From: Streptomyces sp. NK08204
GTDB taxonomy: Bacteria > Actinomycetota > Actinomycetes > Streptomycetales > Streptomycetaceae
DNA: 64,000 nt
Reading direction: 5' to 3'
NCBI RefSeq assembly: GCF_020400585.1
Contig: NZ_JAINVF010000021.1
Coordinates: 62,001-126,000 of the forward strand
Positions 24,091 through 33,329 of the stretch are shown in pieces. A program made the translations under genes and the position numbers. Every line of letters starts with the position of its first letter. The first letter of the stretch is position 1. Below the pieces are notes generated by a model that saw nothing but the letters and a program-made list of their open reading frames with translations, was not told the DNA's origin and did no database searches.

Positions 24091-24693
24091 TCAGGCGGAC
24101 ATCAACAGCCGTTCGCTCCTGGCCTGCGCCAGGGCCTGGGGGGTGAGCACGGGCCGCGGCACCAGGATCCCGCAGTCCGTGCAGACCGGACCGGACGACG
24201 GCTCATGGACCAGCCCGTACTTCCAGGTGAGGCGCTCGCCGCCGCACACCGGGCAGCAGGTGCCCGGTTCCCGCCGCAGGGCGGCGATCAGCCGGCGCAG
24301 CACCTCGGCCAGGGGTGCGTCGGGGTGCACCCGCGGGTCGTCGCACCAGGCGACCCCGAACCCGCCCCAGGTCAGCCGGTGCCAGTCGTCCACACTGCCC
24401 GGCCGGCGCAGCCCGTCGTGCTTCTCTCTTCTGCGACGCTCGGTGAACTCGGTCTCGTACGCGAGCCAGACGGTACGCGCCTCCTCCAACTCCTGGAGCG
24501 CGGCCACCAGCCGCGCGGGGTCGGGGGAGCGGTCCTCGGGGCCGAAGCCCGCCCGGGAGCACAGATGGTCCCAGGTCGCCCGATGCCCGTAGGGGGCGAA
24601 CTTCTCGAGGCACTTGCGCAGCGAGTACCGCCGCAGTGCCAGATCACAGCCCGGATCGCGTACCTGTCTCGCCAGACTCCGGAAACCGGCCAT
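24091..24693 (-). CDS. Conserved hypothetical protein with C-terminal zinc ribbon
   Basis: A 200-residue cytosolic protein. The N-terminal two thirds are helical and charged (LRKCLEKFAPYGHRATWDHLCSRAGFG; LEEARTVWLAYETEFTERRRREKHDG). The C-terminal third has a probable zinc ribbon, Cys147/Cys150 (CPVC) and Cys171/Cys174 (CTDC). I do not recognise a named family; a nucleic-acid or protein-binding role is possible from the ribbon alone. It stands alone, about 200 bases from the divergent acylase gene. Confidence 0.75.
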   Translation of the reverse strand: MAGFRSLARQVRDPGCDLALRRYSLRKCLEKFAPYGHRATWDHLCSRAGFGPEDRSPDPARLVAALQELEEARTVWLAYETEFTERRRREKHDGLRRPGSVDDWHRLTWGGFGVAWCDDPRVHPDAPLAEVLRRLIAALRREPGTCCPVCGGERLTWKYGLVHEPSSGPVCTDCGILVPRPVLTPQALAQARSERLLMSA

Positions 24694-24907
24694 CGCCTTG
24701 CACCTCCGTCACACCTGCACCTGCACCTGTACTTCGGTCACTTCGGCGTCGTCGCACGGGCTTTGTGCGACGTCGTCCCGTAGACGTGTCGACAGGCGGT
24801 TCGGCTCCATCTCTTCTCGTCGTCTCCCAAAAAACTGACGTCTGTTCATCTTCCAACTCGGGGATACCGGCGGTAACGTCTGCCCACCCCCGTCGCTAGG
24901 AGCTGCC

Positions 24908-27691
24908 ATGCCACGGCGAACCCCACGTATCGCCCTCGACAGACTGAGAACGCCTCGCGGATTCCCCGGGTTCCTGAAGACCGCATCCGTATGCGTCCTC
25001 GTCGCCGGACTGCTCTCCCCGCTCAGCCAGGCGGCGGCCGCCGAGGCCACCGTCTCGAACGACTACTGCGGCGGCGGGTGTTCGGACATCCTGCCGCCCG
25101 GCGAGAACGGTGACGCGACCCTCGCCGAGATCCTGCTCAACCAGATGTTCGGCACCCAGCCCGCGCACGCCGAGGACCAGCTCGGCCCGTACGCCAACCT
25201 GGCCACCGGCTACAAGACCCTGACCGACTCGACCGTCAACACCTTCTTCAACGACGCCTCGTTCGGCGTCCCCTCCGACCAGATCGCCTCGACCGAGGAT
25301 CCGGCCGGCCGCGGTGACGTGAAGATCGTCCGCGACAAGAGGACCGGTGTGCCGCACATCACCGGCACCACCCGGTACGGCACCGAGTTCGGCGCCGGAT
25401 ACGCGGCGGCCGAGGACCGGCTGTGGCTGATGGACGTCTTCCGGCACGTGGGCCGTGGCCAGCTGACCTCCTTCGCGGGCGGCGCGCCGGCCAACCAGGG
25501 CCTTGAACAGCAGTTCTACCGCAACGCGCCCTACACCGAGGCCGACCTCCAGGCGCAGATCGACCACGCCGTGGCGACCAACGGCACACGTGGCCGGCAG
25601 GCCCTCGCGGACGTCAACGCCTACCTCGACGGCATCAACGCCTACATCGACGCCTCCGACAGCGGCCGGTACTTCCCCGGCGAGTACGACCTGACCGGCC
25701 ACAAGGACCCGGTCACCAACGCCGGCACCATAGACCACTTCAAGGTCACCGACATGGTCGCCCTGGCCTCGGTCATCGGCTCCCTGTTCGGCTCCGGAGG
25801 CGGCGGCGAGGTCAACAACGCCCTGTCCCTGCTCGCCGCCCAGTCCAAGTACGGCGTCGAGGAGGGCACCAGGGTCTGGGAGTCCTTCCGCGAGCGCAAC
25901 GACCCCGAGGCCGTCCTCACCGTCCACGACGGCGAGAGCTTCCCGTACGGCGCGAAGCCCGCCACCGCACAGGGCCAGGCCCTGCCCGACGCCGGCTCGG
26001 TCACCCAGGAACCGCTCGTCTACGACCGCACCGGCAGCGCGGCCACCACCACCGCCCAGAAGACATCCACCACCGCGGCGAGGACAGCCGTCGGCTCCGC
26101 CCGGCGCGGCATGTCCAACGCCCTCGTCGTCAGCGGCAAGTACACCGCCAGTGGCCACCCCATCGCCGTCTTCGGACCCCAGACCGGCTACTTCGCCCCG
26201 CAGCTGCTCCTGCTCCAGGAGATCCAGGGCCCCGGCATCAGCGCCCGCGGCGCCTCCTTCGCCGGCCTGAGCATGTACGTCGAACTCGGCCGCGGCCAGG
26301 ACTACTCCTGGAGCGCGACCACCTCGGGTCAGGACATCATCGACACCTACGCCGTCGAACTGTGCCAGGACGACTACCACTACCTGTACCACGGCACCTG
26401 CACCGCCATGGACAAGGTCGAGCAGAAGAACTCCTGGTCACCCACCACGGCCGACAGCACACCGGCGGGGTCGTACACGATGCGCGTGTGGCGCACGAAG
26501 TACGGGCCGGTGGAGTACCGCGCGACCGTCGGCGGCAAGAAGGTCGCCTACACCACACTGCGCTCCTCCTACCTGCACGAGGCCGACTCCATCGTCGGCT
26601 TCCAGATGCTGAACGACCCGGGCTACGTCAAGGGTCCCGAGGACTTCCAGAGCGCGACCCAGCACATCAACTACACCTTCAACTGGTTCTACGCCGACTC
26701 CCAGCACACCGCCTACTACAACAGCGGTGACAACCCGGTCCGACCCGACGGCGTCGACGCCGAGTTCCCGGTGTGGGCACAGCCCGCCTACGAGTGGCGG
26801 AACTGGGACCCGGACACCAACACCGCGGACTACACCGCGCCCGCCGAGCACCCCGGCTCCATCGACCAGGACTACTACGTCTCCTGGAACAACAAGCAGG
26901 CAAAGGACTACACGACCGCGTCCTGGGGCGACGGCTCCGTGCACCGCGGGAACCTGCTCGAGGACCGGGTGAAGAAGCTGGTGGCGGCCGGCGGGGTGAC
27001 CCGTGCCAAGCTGGTGCAGGCCATGGCCGACGCGGCCCTCGCCGACCTGCGCGCCGAGGACGTGGTGCCGAAGCTGCTCAAGGTCGTCAACTCCTCGCCG
27101 GTGACCGACCCCACGGCGGCCGACGCGGTGAACAAGCTCCAGGCGTGGATCACCGCGGGCGCCCGGCGCACGGAGACCTCGGCGGGTTCGAAGGCGTACG
27201 CGAACGCCGACGCGATCCGCATCCTGGACGCCTGGTGGCCGCTGCTGGTCAAGGCCGAGTTCGAACCCGGCCTGGGCAGCGACCTGTACAGCGCCTTCAC
27301 CGGCAACCTGCCCGTCGACGAGTCCCCGTCCGCCGGACACGGCCCCACCGGCTCACACGCCGGAAGTGCCTTCCAGTACGGCTGGTGGAGCTATGTCGAC
27401 AAGGACATCCGGGCCGTGGTCGGTGAGGACGTCAAGGGGGCCCTCGCCCAGAAGTACTGCGGTGGCGGCAGCCTCGGCGCCTGCCGGGACATCCTGATCA
27501 GCACCCTGAAGCAGGCCGCCGGCCTGACCGCCGCCCAGGTCTACCCGGGCGACGACCAGTGCTCGGCGGGCGACCAGTGGTGCGCCGACTCGATCGTCCA
27601 GCGCCCCCTGGGCGGCATCAAGCACGGCAGGATCAGCTGGCAGAACCGGCCGACCTTCCAGCAGGTCGTGGAGTACACCTCGCACCGGTGA
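24908..27691 (+). CDS. Secreted penicillin-acylase-family Ntn hydrolase
   Basis: A 927-residue exported amidase. A signal peptide ends near QAAAAEA. The precursor has an alpha part (AGYAAAEDRLWLMDVFRHVGRGQL), a spacer (about 350-402) and a beta part beginning at Ser403 in GMSNALVV, the expected autoproteolytic N-terminal nucleophile. Members hydrolyse penicillins, acyl-homoserine lactones or acylated lipopeptides; the substrate cannot be set from sequence. The start ATG 24908 has an AGGAG site. The gene is monocistronic. Confidence 0.93.
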   Translation: MPRRTPRIALDRLRTPRGFPGFLKTASVCVLVAGLLSPLSQAAAAEATVSNDYCGGGCSDILPPGENGDATLAEILLNQMFGTQPAHAEDQLGPYANLATGYKTLTDSTVNTFFNDASFGVPSDQIASTEDPAGRGDVKIVRDKRTGVPHITGTTRYGTEFGAGYAAAEDRLWLMDVFRHVGRGQLTSFAGGAPANQGLEQQFYRNAPYTEADLQAQIDHAVATNGTRGRQALADVNAYLDGINAYIDASDSGRYFPGEYDLTGHKDPVTNAGTIDHFKVTDMVALASVIGSLFGSGGGGEVNNALSLLAAQSKYGVEEGTRVWESFRERNDPEAVLTVHDGESFPYGAKPATAQGQALPDAGSVTQEPLVYDRTGSAATTTAQKTSTTAARTAVGSARRGMSNALVVSGKYTASGHPIAVFGPQTGYFAPQLLLLQEIQGPGISARGASFAGLSMYVELGRGQDYSWSATTSGQDIIDTYAVELCQDDYHYLYHGTCTAMDKVEQKNSWSPTTADSTPAGSYTMRVWRTKYGPVEYRATVGGKKVAYTTLRSSYLHEADSIVGFQMLNDPGYVKGPEDFQSATQHINYTFNWFYADSQHTAYYNSGDNPVRPDGVDAEFPVWAQPAYEWRNWDPDTNTADYTAPAEHPGSIDQDYYVSWNNKQAKDYTTASWGDGSVHRGNLLEDRVKKLVAAGGVTRAKLVQAMADAALADLRAEDVVPKLLKVVNSSPVTDPTAADAVNKLQAWITAGARRTETSAGSKAYANADAIRILDAWWPLLVKAEFEPGLGSDLYSAFTGNLPVDESPSAGHGPTGSHAGSAFQYGWWSYVDKDIRAVVGEDVKGALAQKYCGGGSLGACRDILISTLKQAAGLTAAQVYPGDDQCSAGDQWCADSIVQRPLGGIKHGRISWQNRPTFQQVVEYTSHR

Positions 27692-27728
27692 CATCCCGGC
27701 CGGTGCGGACGCCGGTGCCGGCGGCGGG

Positions 27729-29039
27729 TCAGGCGATACGGCCCGCCGCCAGCACCACCCGCGCCAGCTCGGGGTGCACGATGTCGCTGTGCGCCCCGGC
27801 CGGTGCCCCGCCGCGCCGCACGACCGTGGAGGCGTCGACGTTCACACATCCCGATGCGGGCAGCCCGCCGTTCAGGGCCGCGGCGAGATCGATCCCGGCG
27901 GTGCCCGGCACCGCCTGCACCCCGTCGTGCCCCATGGCACCCCACCGGGCGCCCAGCAGCTCCCCGACCAGCTCCCCGGCGACGGACCGGTCGTCGTCCG
28001 CCATCCGCGAGGCCATCGGATAGAACGAGCCGAGAGCCTGGTCGAAGTGCGAGTAGCAGCACACCAGCGGCCCGTCGATCCGCCGCTGCCGGTCCTTGAG
28101 CGCACCCGCCCGGTCCGGGTGGCGCGGCAGCTGCTGCGCGAACGCGTAGTGCGAGAAGGCACCTTGCAGCAGCGTCACGGACTTCACCGTGCGCACCCCG
28201 TCGGGCAGCCCGCGCAGCGCGAACGACACCAGCCGTCCGCCGAAGCTGTGCCCCACCAGATGCACCCGGACGCCGGGCGCCGCCTCGGCCAACCGCCCGA
28301 TGACCGTCCCGAGGCCGCGTTCGCCCACGGTTCCCGCGCGCCGCTTCATCGTGTAGTACGTCGCCTGACGCAACAGCTCCTTGGCGCCTTCCCAGGGGTT
28401 CGGCAGCCTGAACTCGGCCTGTCCGTCCGTGGGTCCGAGCCCGGCGAGGGTCCGCGCGAACGCCTCGCACACCGTCGCCGCGTCCCCGCCCAGCACAGCC
28501 GGCTCACCCTCGCCGTCCGTGTCCGCCGTGTCCGGCGCCGCGTGCGGGCCGTCCGCCGCGGGCGTGACCAGCAGCCGCACCAGCCGCCCGAACCCGGCCA
28601 GCTCCGCCTCGCCACGCGGCTGTTCCCTCAGCAGCCGGGCCACCTGGTCGAGCACGTCGGCCCGGCCCGGGAAGGCCGCCGCCAGGGCCCGCCGGGTGTC
28701 CGCGTCCAGCGCCGGCCCCGCAGCCGCCCCTGCGGCCACCGTGGATCTGGGGAAGTCGGGGATCGGCTCGTCGCAGAACCGCATCGACGGCCAGATCACC
28801 CCCACGTACCCGAGCCGCGCCTTCGGCACGAGCCCGGGGATCGGCGCGAAGAAGGCGCGGTACAGCGCGGTCGCGGCCGAACGGTCGTTGTTCCAGCCGT
28901 GCGCGAAGACGATCAGGTCACGGACACCATGGTCCGTGACCTGCGTCAGCAGCTGGTCGCGTTCGGGGCCGTCCACGTCCCCGTCCGCATCGAAGGTCAG
29001 CTCCCAGTAGGGAGTCACACTCATCCCCGGATCCGCCAT
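27729..29039 (-). CDS. Alpha/beta-hydrolase-fold protein (lipase/esterase-like)
   Basis: A 436-residue protein. DLIVFAHGWNNDR marks the oxyanion-hole strand and VHLVGHSFGGRLVSFAL carries the nucleophilic serine elbow; a late AHSDIVHPEL could supply the catalytic His. It has no signal peptide. A long insertion (about 95-185) separates the first strands from the nucleophile. The substrate is unknown. ATG 29039 has GGGAG upstream; ATG 29024 is an alternative. A longer open frame running into the neighbouring gene is an artefact of high GC. Confidence 0.85.
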   Translation of the reverse strand: MADPGMSVTPYWELTFDADGDVDGPERDQLLTQVTDHGVRDLIVFAHGWNNDRSAATALYRAFFAPIPGLVPKARLGYVGVIWPSMRFCDEPIPDFPRSTVAAGAAAGPALDADTRRALAAAFPGRADVLDQVARLLREQPRGEAELAGFGRLVRLLVTPAADGPHAAPDTADTDGEGEPAVLGGDAATVCEAFARTLAGLGPTDGQAEFRLPNPWEGAKELLRQATYYTMKRRAGTVGERGLGTVIGRLAEAAPGVRVHLVGHSFGGRLVSFALRGLPDGVRTVKSVTLLQGAFSHYAFAQQLPRHPDRAGALKDRQRRIDGPLVCCYSHFDQALGSFYPMASRMADDDRSVAGELVGELLGARWGAMGHDGVQAVPGTAGIDLAAALNGGLPASGCVNVDASTVVRRGGAPAGAHSDIVHPELARVVLAAGRIA

Positions 29040-29119
29040 GCCAGGCTCCCTCGACCCCGCAACGGTGCGTTTGTGGCGTATCGTCCCGCAGCGGGGCAGG
29101 GTTGGCCATACAGTCCGGC

Positions 29120-30346
29120 TCAGCTGTAGAGGAGATATTCCTTTCGAATCCGCCGGAACGCGGCCAGCTCCTCCTGCCAGGCGCCGACCACCTCGTCCGT
29201 ACCGGCCCCCGCGTCGATCATCGTGCGTACCCGGGCGGAACCGGTGAGCTTGTCGATCCAGCCGTCCGGACGCCAGGCGAACCCGCTCCACACCTGCTTC
29301 GCGGTCACGAGCAGCGCGATCCCGGTGCGTACGGGGTCGTAGGCGGCCCGGTCGTATACATGGACCTGCACACCCCCGACGGTCCTGCCCTGGAACTTCG
29401 AGAAGGTGGGGGTGAAGTACGCCTCCCTGAACCGCACGCCAGGCAGCCCGAGCCCGTCGGCGGTGGCGGCCCAGCGTGCGTCGATGCCCTCGGCGCCGAG
29501 GAGTTCGAAGGGCCGGGTCGTGCCCCGCCCCTCCGAGAGGTTGGTGCCCTCGAACAGGCAGGTGCCGGAGTACACCAACGCCGTGTCCGGGGTGGGCATG
29601 TTGGGGCTCGGCGGCACCCAGGGCAGCCCGGAGGCGTCGTAGAACCGGGTGCGCTTCCAGCCCGTCATCACAACGGTCTCCAGGGGGACGGGCGTGCTCA
29701 GGAACTCCCCGTTGAACAGACGGGCCAGCTCGGCGACGGTCATCCCGTGCGCCTGGGCGATCGGCTGCCGGCCGACGAAAGTGGCGAACTCCTTGTGCAG
29801 GACGGGTCCCTGGGCCGAGCGGCCGGTCACGGGGTTCGGCCGGTCGAGCACGACGAACCGCTTGCCCGCGAGCTGCGCCGCCTCCATGCAGTCGTACAGG
29901 GTCCAGATGTACGTGTAGAAGCGTGCGCCCACGTCCTGGATGTCGAAGACGACCGTGTCCACGCCGGAGGCGGTGAAGACGTCGGCGAGCGGTTTGCCGC
30001 TCTTGGAGTACGTGTCGTAGACCGGCAGTCCGGTCGCCGGGTCGTCGTAGCGCCCCTCGGAACCGCCGGCCTGCGCGGTGCCGCGGAAACCGTGCTCGGG
30101 GCCGAACACCGCCGTGAGCCTGACGCGCGGGTCCTGGTGCATGACGTCGACGATGTGGCGGACGTCGCGGGTGATGCCGGTGGGGTTGGTGACGATCCCG
30201 ACCTTCTGGCCGGACAGAAGCGTGTAGCCGTCGGCCGAGAGACGCTCGAAGCCGGTTCGCAGCTCCGGGGGTCCGGCTGCGGCTGGTACTGCCGGCAGGG
30301 CTGTCATCGTGGCCGATGCGAGAAGGCTCCGTCTGGACAGGTGCAT
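29120..30346 (-). CDS. NamZ-like exo-beta-N-acetylmuramidase (DUF1343), exported
   Basis: A 408-residue protein with a twin-arginine-like signal (MHLSRRSLLASATMTALPAVPAA) and the DUF1343 domain, including GIVTNPTGI, FGPEHGFRG, YDTYSKSGKPL, FDIQDVGARFYTYIWTL and FEGTNLSEGRGTTRPFE. Characterised family members (NamZ) release N-acetylmuramic acid from peptidoglycan fragments, so a role in wall recycling outside the cell is likely. The ribosome site GGAGGTC precedes ATG 30346. Confidence 0.93.
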   Translation of the reverse strand: MHLSRRSLLASATMTALPAVPAAAGPPELRTGFERLSADGYTLLSGQKVGIVTNPTGITRDVRHIVDVMHQDPRVRLTAVFGPEHGFRGTAQAGGSEGRYDDPATGLPVYDTYSKSGKPLADVFTASGVDTVVFDIQDVGARFYTYIWTLYDCMEAAQLAGKRFVVLDRPNPVTGRSAQGPVLHKEFATFVGRQPIAQAHGMTVAELARLFNGEFLSTPVPLETVVMTGWKRTRFYDASGLPWVPPSPNMPTPDTALVYSGTCLFEGTNLSEGRGTTRPFELLGAEGIDARWAATADGLGLPGVRFREAYFTPTFSKFQGRTVGGVQVHVYDRAAYDPVRTGIALLVTAKQVWSGFAWRPDGWIDKLTGSARVRTMIDAGAGTDEVVGAWQEELAAFRRIRKEYLLYS

Positions 30347-30435
30347 GGGCGACCTCCGGGTGCGGGCGTGCGGGCCAAAATGCGGTTGCTCGCGCAGTTC
30401 CCCGCGCCGACGGGGTGTCAACCCTTCCCTCCCTA

Positions 30436-30455
30436 CATACCGACTGGTTAGTCTG
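30436..30455. promoter_or_regulatory. Operator-like site upstream of the SDR gene
   Basis: CATACCGACTGGTTAGTCTG shares CATACCGACYGGT with the palindromes at 34393-34410 and (reverse) 12037-12053. It lies about 50 bases before the SDR start, close to a tetR gene. Confidence 0.5.
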
Positions 30456-30501
30456 GCCGTACAGTCGAGGCGCGCCGCGCCGGATCGTGTCGAAGGAGAC
30501 C

Positions 30502-31275
30502 ATGGTGGAAGCCCTGCGGGATGCGGGAGTGGTCGTCACCGGAGCCGGGGGCGGCATCGGGGCCGCGCTGGCCCGCCGGTTCGCCGGCGAGGGGGCCCGC
30601 GTCGTCGTCAACGACCTGGACGGCGACAAGGCGAAGGCGGTCGCAGAGGAGATCGGCGGGATCGCCGTGCCGGGGGACGCCTCCGCGATCGTCGGCGCGG
30701 CCCGTGAGGCGCTCGGCGGCACCGTGGACGTCTACTGCGCCAACGCCGGCGTCGCCTTCGAGGACGCAGGTCCCGCAGAGCCCCTCGACGAGCGGTCCTG
30801 GGCGCTGTCGTGGGACGTCAACGTCATGGCACACGTACGCGCGGCCCACGCCCTGCTGCCGGAGTGGCTGGAGCGAGGGCGCGGCCGGTTCGTCTCCACC
30901 GTGTCGGCCGCCGGGCTCCTCACCATGATCGGCGCCCCCTCCTACAGCGCCACCAAGCACGGCGCCCTGGCCTTCGCCGAGTGGCTGGCGCTGACGTACC
31001 GCCACCGGGGGGTGAAGGTCCACGCGATCTGTCCGCAGGGCGTGCGCACCGACATGCTGGCCGCCACCGGCACGGCGGGCGACCTGGTCCTGCGGCCCAC
31101 CGCGATCGAGCCGGAGGACGTCGCGGACGCCCTGCTCCGGGGCATGGAGGAGGACCGCTTCCTGATCCTTCCGCACCGTGAGGTCGCCGAGTACTACCGG
31201 GTGCGGGCCACTGCCCCCGAGCACTGGCTGTCGAACATGAACCACATCCAGCAGAAGTGGGAGGCCGCCCGCTGA
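30502..31275 (+). CDS. Short-chain dehydrogenase/reductase
   Basis: A 257-residue NAD(P)-dependent SDR. The nucleotide motif TGAGGGIG, the NAG motif CANAG, and the catalytic Ser/Tyr-Lys in STVSAAG ... YSATKHG are all present. Start ATG 30502 follows GAAGGAG. The operator-like site at 30436 and the following tetR, acyl-CoA dehydrogenase and kinase genes suggest that it oxidises a hydroxyacyl intermediate of the same pathway. Confidence 0.94.
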   Translation: MVEALRDAGVVVTGAGGGIGAALARRFAGEGARVVVNDLDGDKAKAVAEEIGGIAVPGDASAIVGAAREALGGTVDVYCANAGVAFEDAGPAEPLDERSWALSWDVNVMAHVRAAHALLPEWLERGRGRFVSTVSAAGLLTMIGAPSYSATKHGALAFAEWLALTYRHRGVKVHAICPQGVRTDMLAATGTAGDLVLRPTAIEPEDVADALLRGMEEDRFLILPHREVAEYYRVRATAPEHWLSNMNHIQQKWEAAR

Positions 31276-31288
31276 GTCCGTCGCGCCC

Positions 31289-31313
31289 ACCCGCCCGACC
31301 TGCGCGGGCGGGT
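31289..31313 (+). terminator. GC hairpin after the SDR gene
   Basis: Perfect 9-base stem ACCCGCCCG/CGGGCGGGT with a 7-base loop, 13 bases after the SDR stop; no T-tract, as is common in Streptomyces. Confidence 0.55.
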
Positions 31314-31416
31314 CAGTGGCAGGATCTCCCGTAAACCCCACGCGGCAGAACTCACGCGGCATGGCGCACGCGGCGGACCTCACGCGACACACCTCACGGA
31401 AAGGCAGGTGGCGGCA

Positions 31417-32010
31417 GTGCCCAGGACGACGGACGGAGACGGCACGCCCGTCCCGCAGCGGCTGCTGGCCGCGGCCACTCGCCTCTTCGCCGAGCAGGGC
31501 TACGACCGCACCTCTGTGCAGGAGATCGTGGAGGCGGCCGGCGTCACCAAGGGTGCGCTGTACCACTACTTCGGCTCCAAGGACGACCTGTTGCACGAGG
31601 TGTACGCGCGCGTGCTGCGGCTTCAGCAGGAGCGGCTGGACACCTTCGCGAACGCCGACGAGCCCGTGGAGAAGCGGCTGAGGGACGCGGCGGCGGACGT
31701 CGTCGTCACGACGATCGAGAACCTCGACGACGCGATGATCTTCTTCCGCTCCATGCACCACCTGAGCCCGGAGAAGAACAAGCAGGTGCGCGCCGAGCGC
31801 CGGCGCTACCACGAACGCTTCCGCGCGCTCATCGAGGAGGGCCAGCGCGAGGGCGTCTTCTCCACGGCGACCCCCGCCGACCTGGTGGTGGACTACCACT
31901 TCGGCTCGGTCCACCACCTGTCGACCTGGTACCGCCCCGAGGGCCCGCTCGGCCCGCAGGAGGTCGCCGACCACCTGGCCGACCTGCTCCTGCGGGCACT
32001 GCGCCCGTAG
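31417..32010 (+). CDS. TetR-family regulator of the acyl-CoA gene group
   Basis: A 197-residue TetR with helix-turn-helix SVQEIVEAAGVTKGALYHYFGSKDDLL and a C-terminal domain of the KstR2/FadR-like type (FFRSMHHLSPEKNKQVRAERRRYHERF). Start GTG 31417 is spaced 8 bases from GGAAAGGCAGG; a GTG at 31408 is also in frame. It sits between the SDR gene and the convergent acyl-CoA dehydrogenase-kinase pair, whose promoters carry related palindromes. Confidence 0.92.
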   Translation: MPRTTDGDGTPVPQRLLAAATRLFAEQGYDRTSVQEIVEAAGVTKGALYHYFGSKDDLLHEVYARVLRLQQERLDTFANADEPVEKRLRDAAADVVVTTIENLDDAMIFFRSMHHLSPEKNKQVRAERRRYHERFRALIEEGQREGVFSTATPADLVVDYHFGSVHHLSTWYRPEGPLGPQEVADHLADLLLRALRP

Positions 32011-32109
32011 CGGACCGCCGGCGACCACGGCCGCCGGTGACCGCACGGGCCGTCGGTGACCGCGCGGACCGTCAGTGCCCGCGCGGCCCGGGGTGCCTGC
32101 TGCGGGCCC

Positions 32110-33324
32110 CTACAGGTACTTCTTCAGCTCCCGTCGCGCCAGCGACCGCTGGTGCACCTCGTCCGGGCCGTCGGCGAGCCTCAGCGAGCGCGCCGCCGCA
32201 TACAGCTCGGCCAGCGGGAAGTCCTGGCCCACGCCGCCGGCGCCGTGCAGCTGGACGGCCTGGTCGACGATGCCGACGACCGCCCTGGGCGTGGCGATCT
32301 TGATGGCCTGGATCTCGGTGTGGGCGCCCTTGTTGCCCACGGTGTCCATCAGCCAGGCCGTCTTCAGCACCAGCAGCCGCAGCTGCTCCACCGTCACCCG
32401 GGCGTCGGCGATCCACCCCTGGACGACGCCCTGCTGGGCCAGCGACTTGCCGAAGGCGGTGCGGGACACCGCACGCCTGCACATCAGCTCGATCGCCCGT
32501 TCGGCCATGCCGATCAGCCGCATGCAGTGGTGGATGCGGCCGGGGCCGAGCCGGGCCTGCGCGATGGCGAAGCCGCCGCCCTCCTCGCCGATCAGATTCG
32601 ACACCGGCACGCGCACCTGGTCGAAGACCACCTCGGCGTGGCCGCCCTCGGAGTGGTCCTCGAAGCCGAAGACCCGCATCGCGCGCTTCACGGTGACGCC
32701 CGGGGTGTCACGCGGGACGAGGACCATGGACTGCTGGCGGCGGATGTCGGCGCCGTCCGGGTCCGTCTTGCCCATCACGATGAAGATCTTGCAGTCCGGG
32801 TTCATCGCCCCGGAGATGTACCACTTGCGGCCGGTGACGACGTACTCGTCGCCCTCACGCCGGATGCGGGTGGTGATGTTCGTGGCGTCGGAGGAGGCCA
32901 CCTCCGGCTCGGTCATCGCGAACGCCGAGCGGATCTCGCCGGCCAGCAGCGGCTCCAGCCACTGCTTCTTCTGCTGCTCGCTGCCGAACTGCGCCAGCAC
33001 CTCCATGTTCCCGGTGTCGGGCGCGGCGCAGTTCGTCACGGTGGGGGCGAGGTGCGGGGAACGGCCGGTGATCTCGGCGAGCGGGGCGTACTGGAGGTTG
33101 GTCAGCCCGGCGCCGTACTCGGTGTCCGGCAGGAAGAGGTTCCACAGGCCCTGCCGGCGCGCCTCGGCCTTCAGCTCCTCCACCACGGCCGGGGTCTCCC
33201 ACGGGGACGCCAGGGCGGCCCGCTGTTCCACGGCCACCGCCTCGGCCGGGTACACGTACTCGTCCATGAAGGCGAGGAGCCTCGCACGCAGTTCCTCGGT
33301 GCGCGCATCGAACCCGAAGTCCAT
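32110..33324 (-). CDS. Acyl-CoA dehydrogenase (ACAD10/11-like)
   Basis: A 404-residue FAD enzyme. FAMTEPEVASSDATNITTRIRREGDEYVVTGRKWYISGA is the typical ACAD10/11-subfamily signature, with VPRDTPGVTVKRAMRVFGFEDHSEGGHAEVVFD further on. The C-terminal VQLHGAGGVGQDFPLA replaces the usual YEGT Glu region, as in this subfamily. It ends RRELKKYL. It is in an operon with the APH-fold kinase 5 bases upstream, the domain pair found fused in vertebrate ACAD10/11. Confidence 0.94.
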   Translation of the reverse strand: MDFGFDARTEELRARLLAFMDEYVYPAEAVAVEQRAALASPWETPAVVEELKAEARRQGLWNLFLPDTEYGAGLTNLQYAPLAEITGRSPHLAPTVTNCAAPDTGNMEVLAQFGSEQQKKQWLEPLLAGEIRSAFAMTEPEVASSDATNITTRIRREGDEYVVTGRKWYISGAMNPDCKIFIVMGKTDPDGADIRRQQSMVLVPRDTPGVTVKRAMRVFGFEDHSEGGHAEVVFDQVRVPVSNLIGEEGGGFAIAQARLGPGRIHHCMRLIGMAERAIELMCRRAVSRTAFGKSLAQQGVVQGWIADARVTVEQLRLLVLKTAWLMDTVGNKGAHTEIQAIKIATPRAVVGIVDQAVQLHGAGGVGQDFPLAELYAAARSLRLADGPDEVHQRSLARRELKKYL

Positions 33325-33329
33325 GTCCG

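Noticed and set aside
27729..30722. An apparent 997-codon fused protein joining the alpha/beta hydrolase with sequence upstream
   Set aside because: The N-terminal two thirds are out of frame with the NamZ-like gene and non-protein-like; the hydrolase starts internally at 29039 with a good ribosome site.
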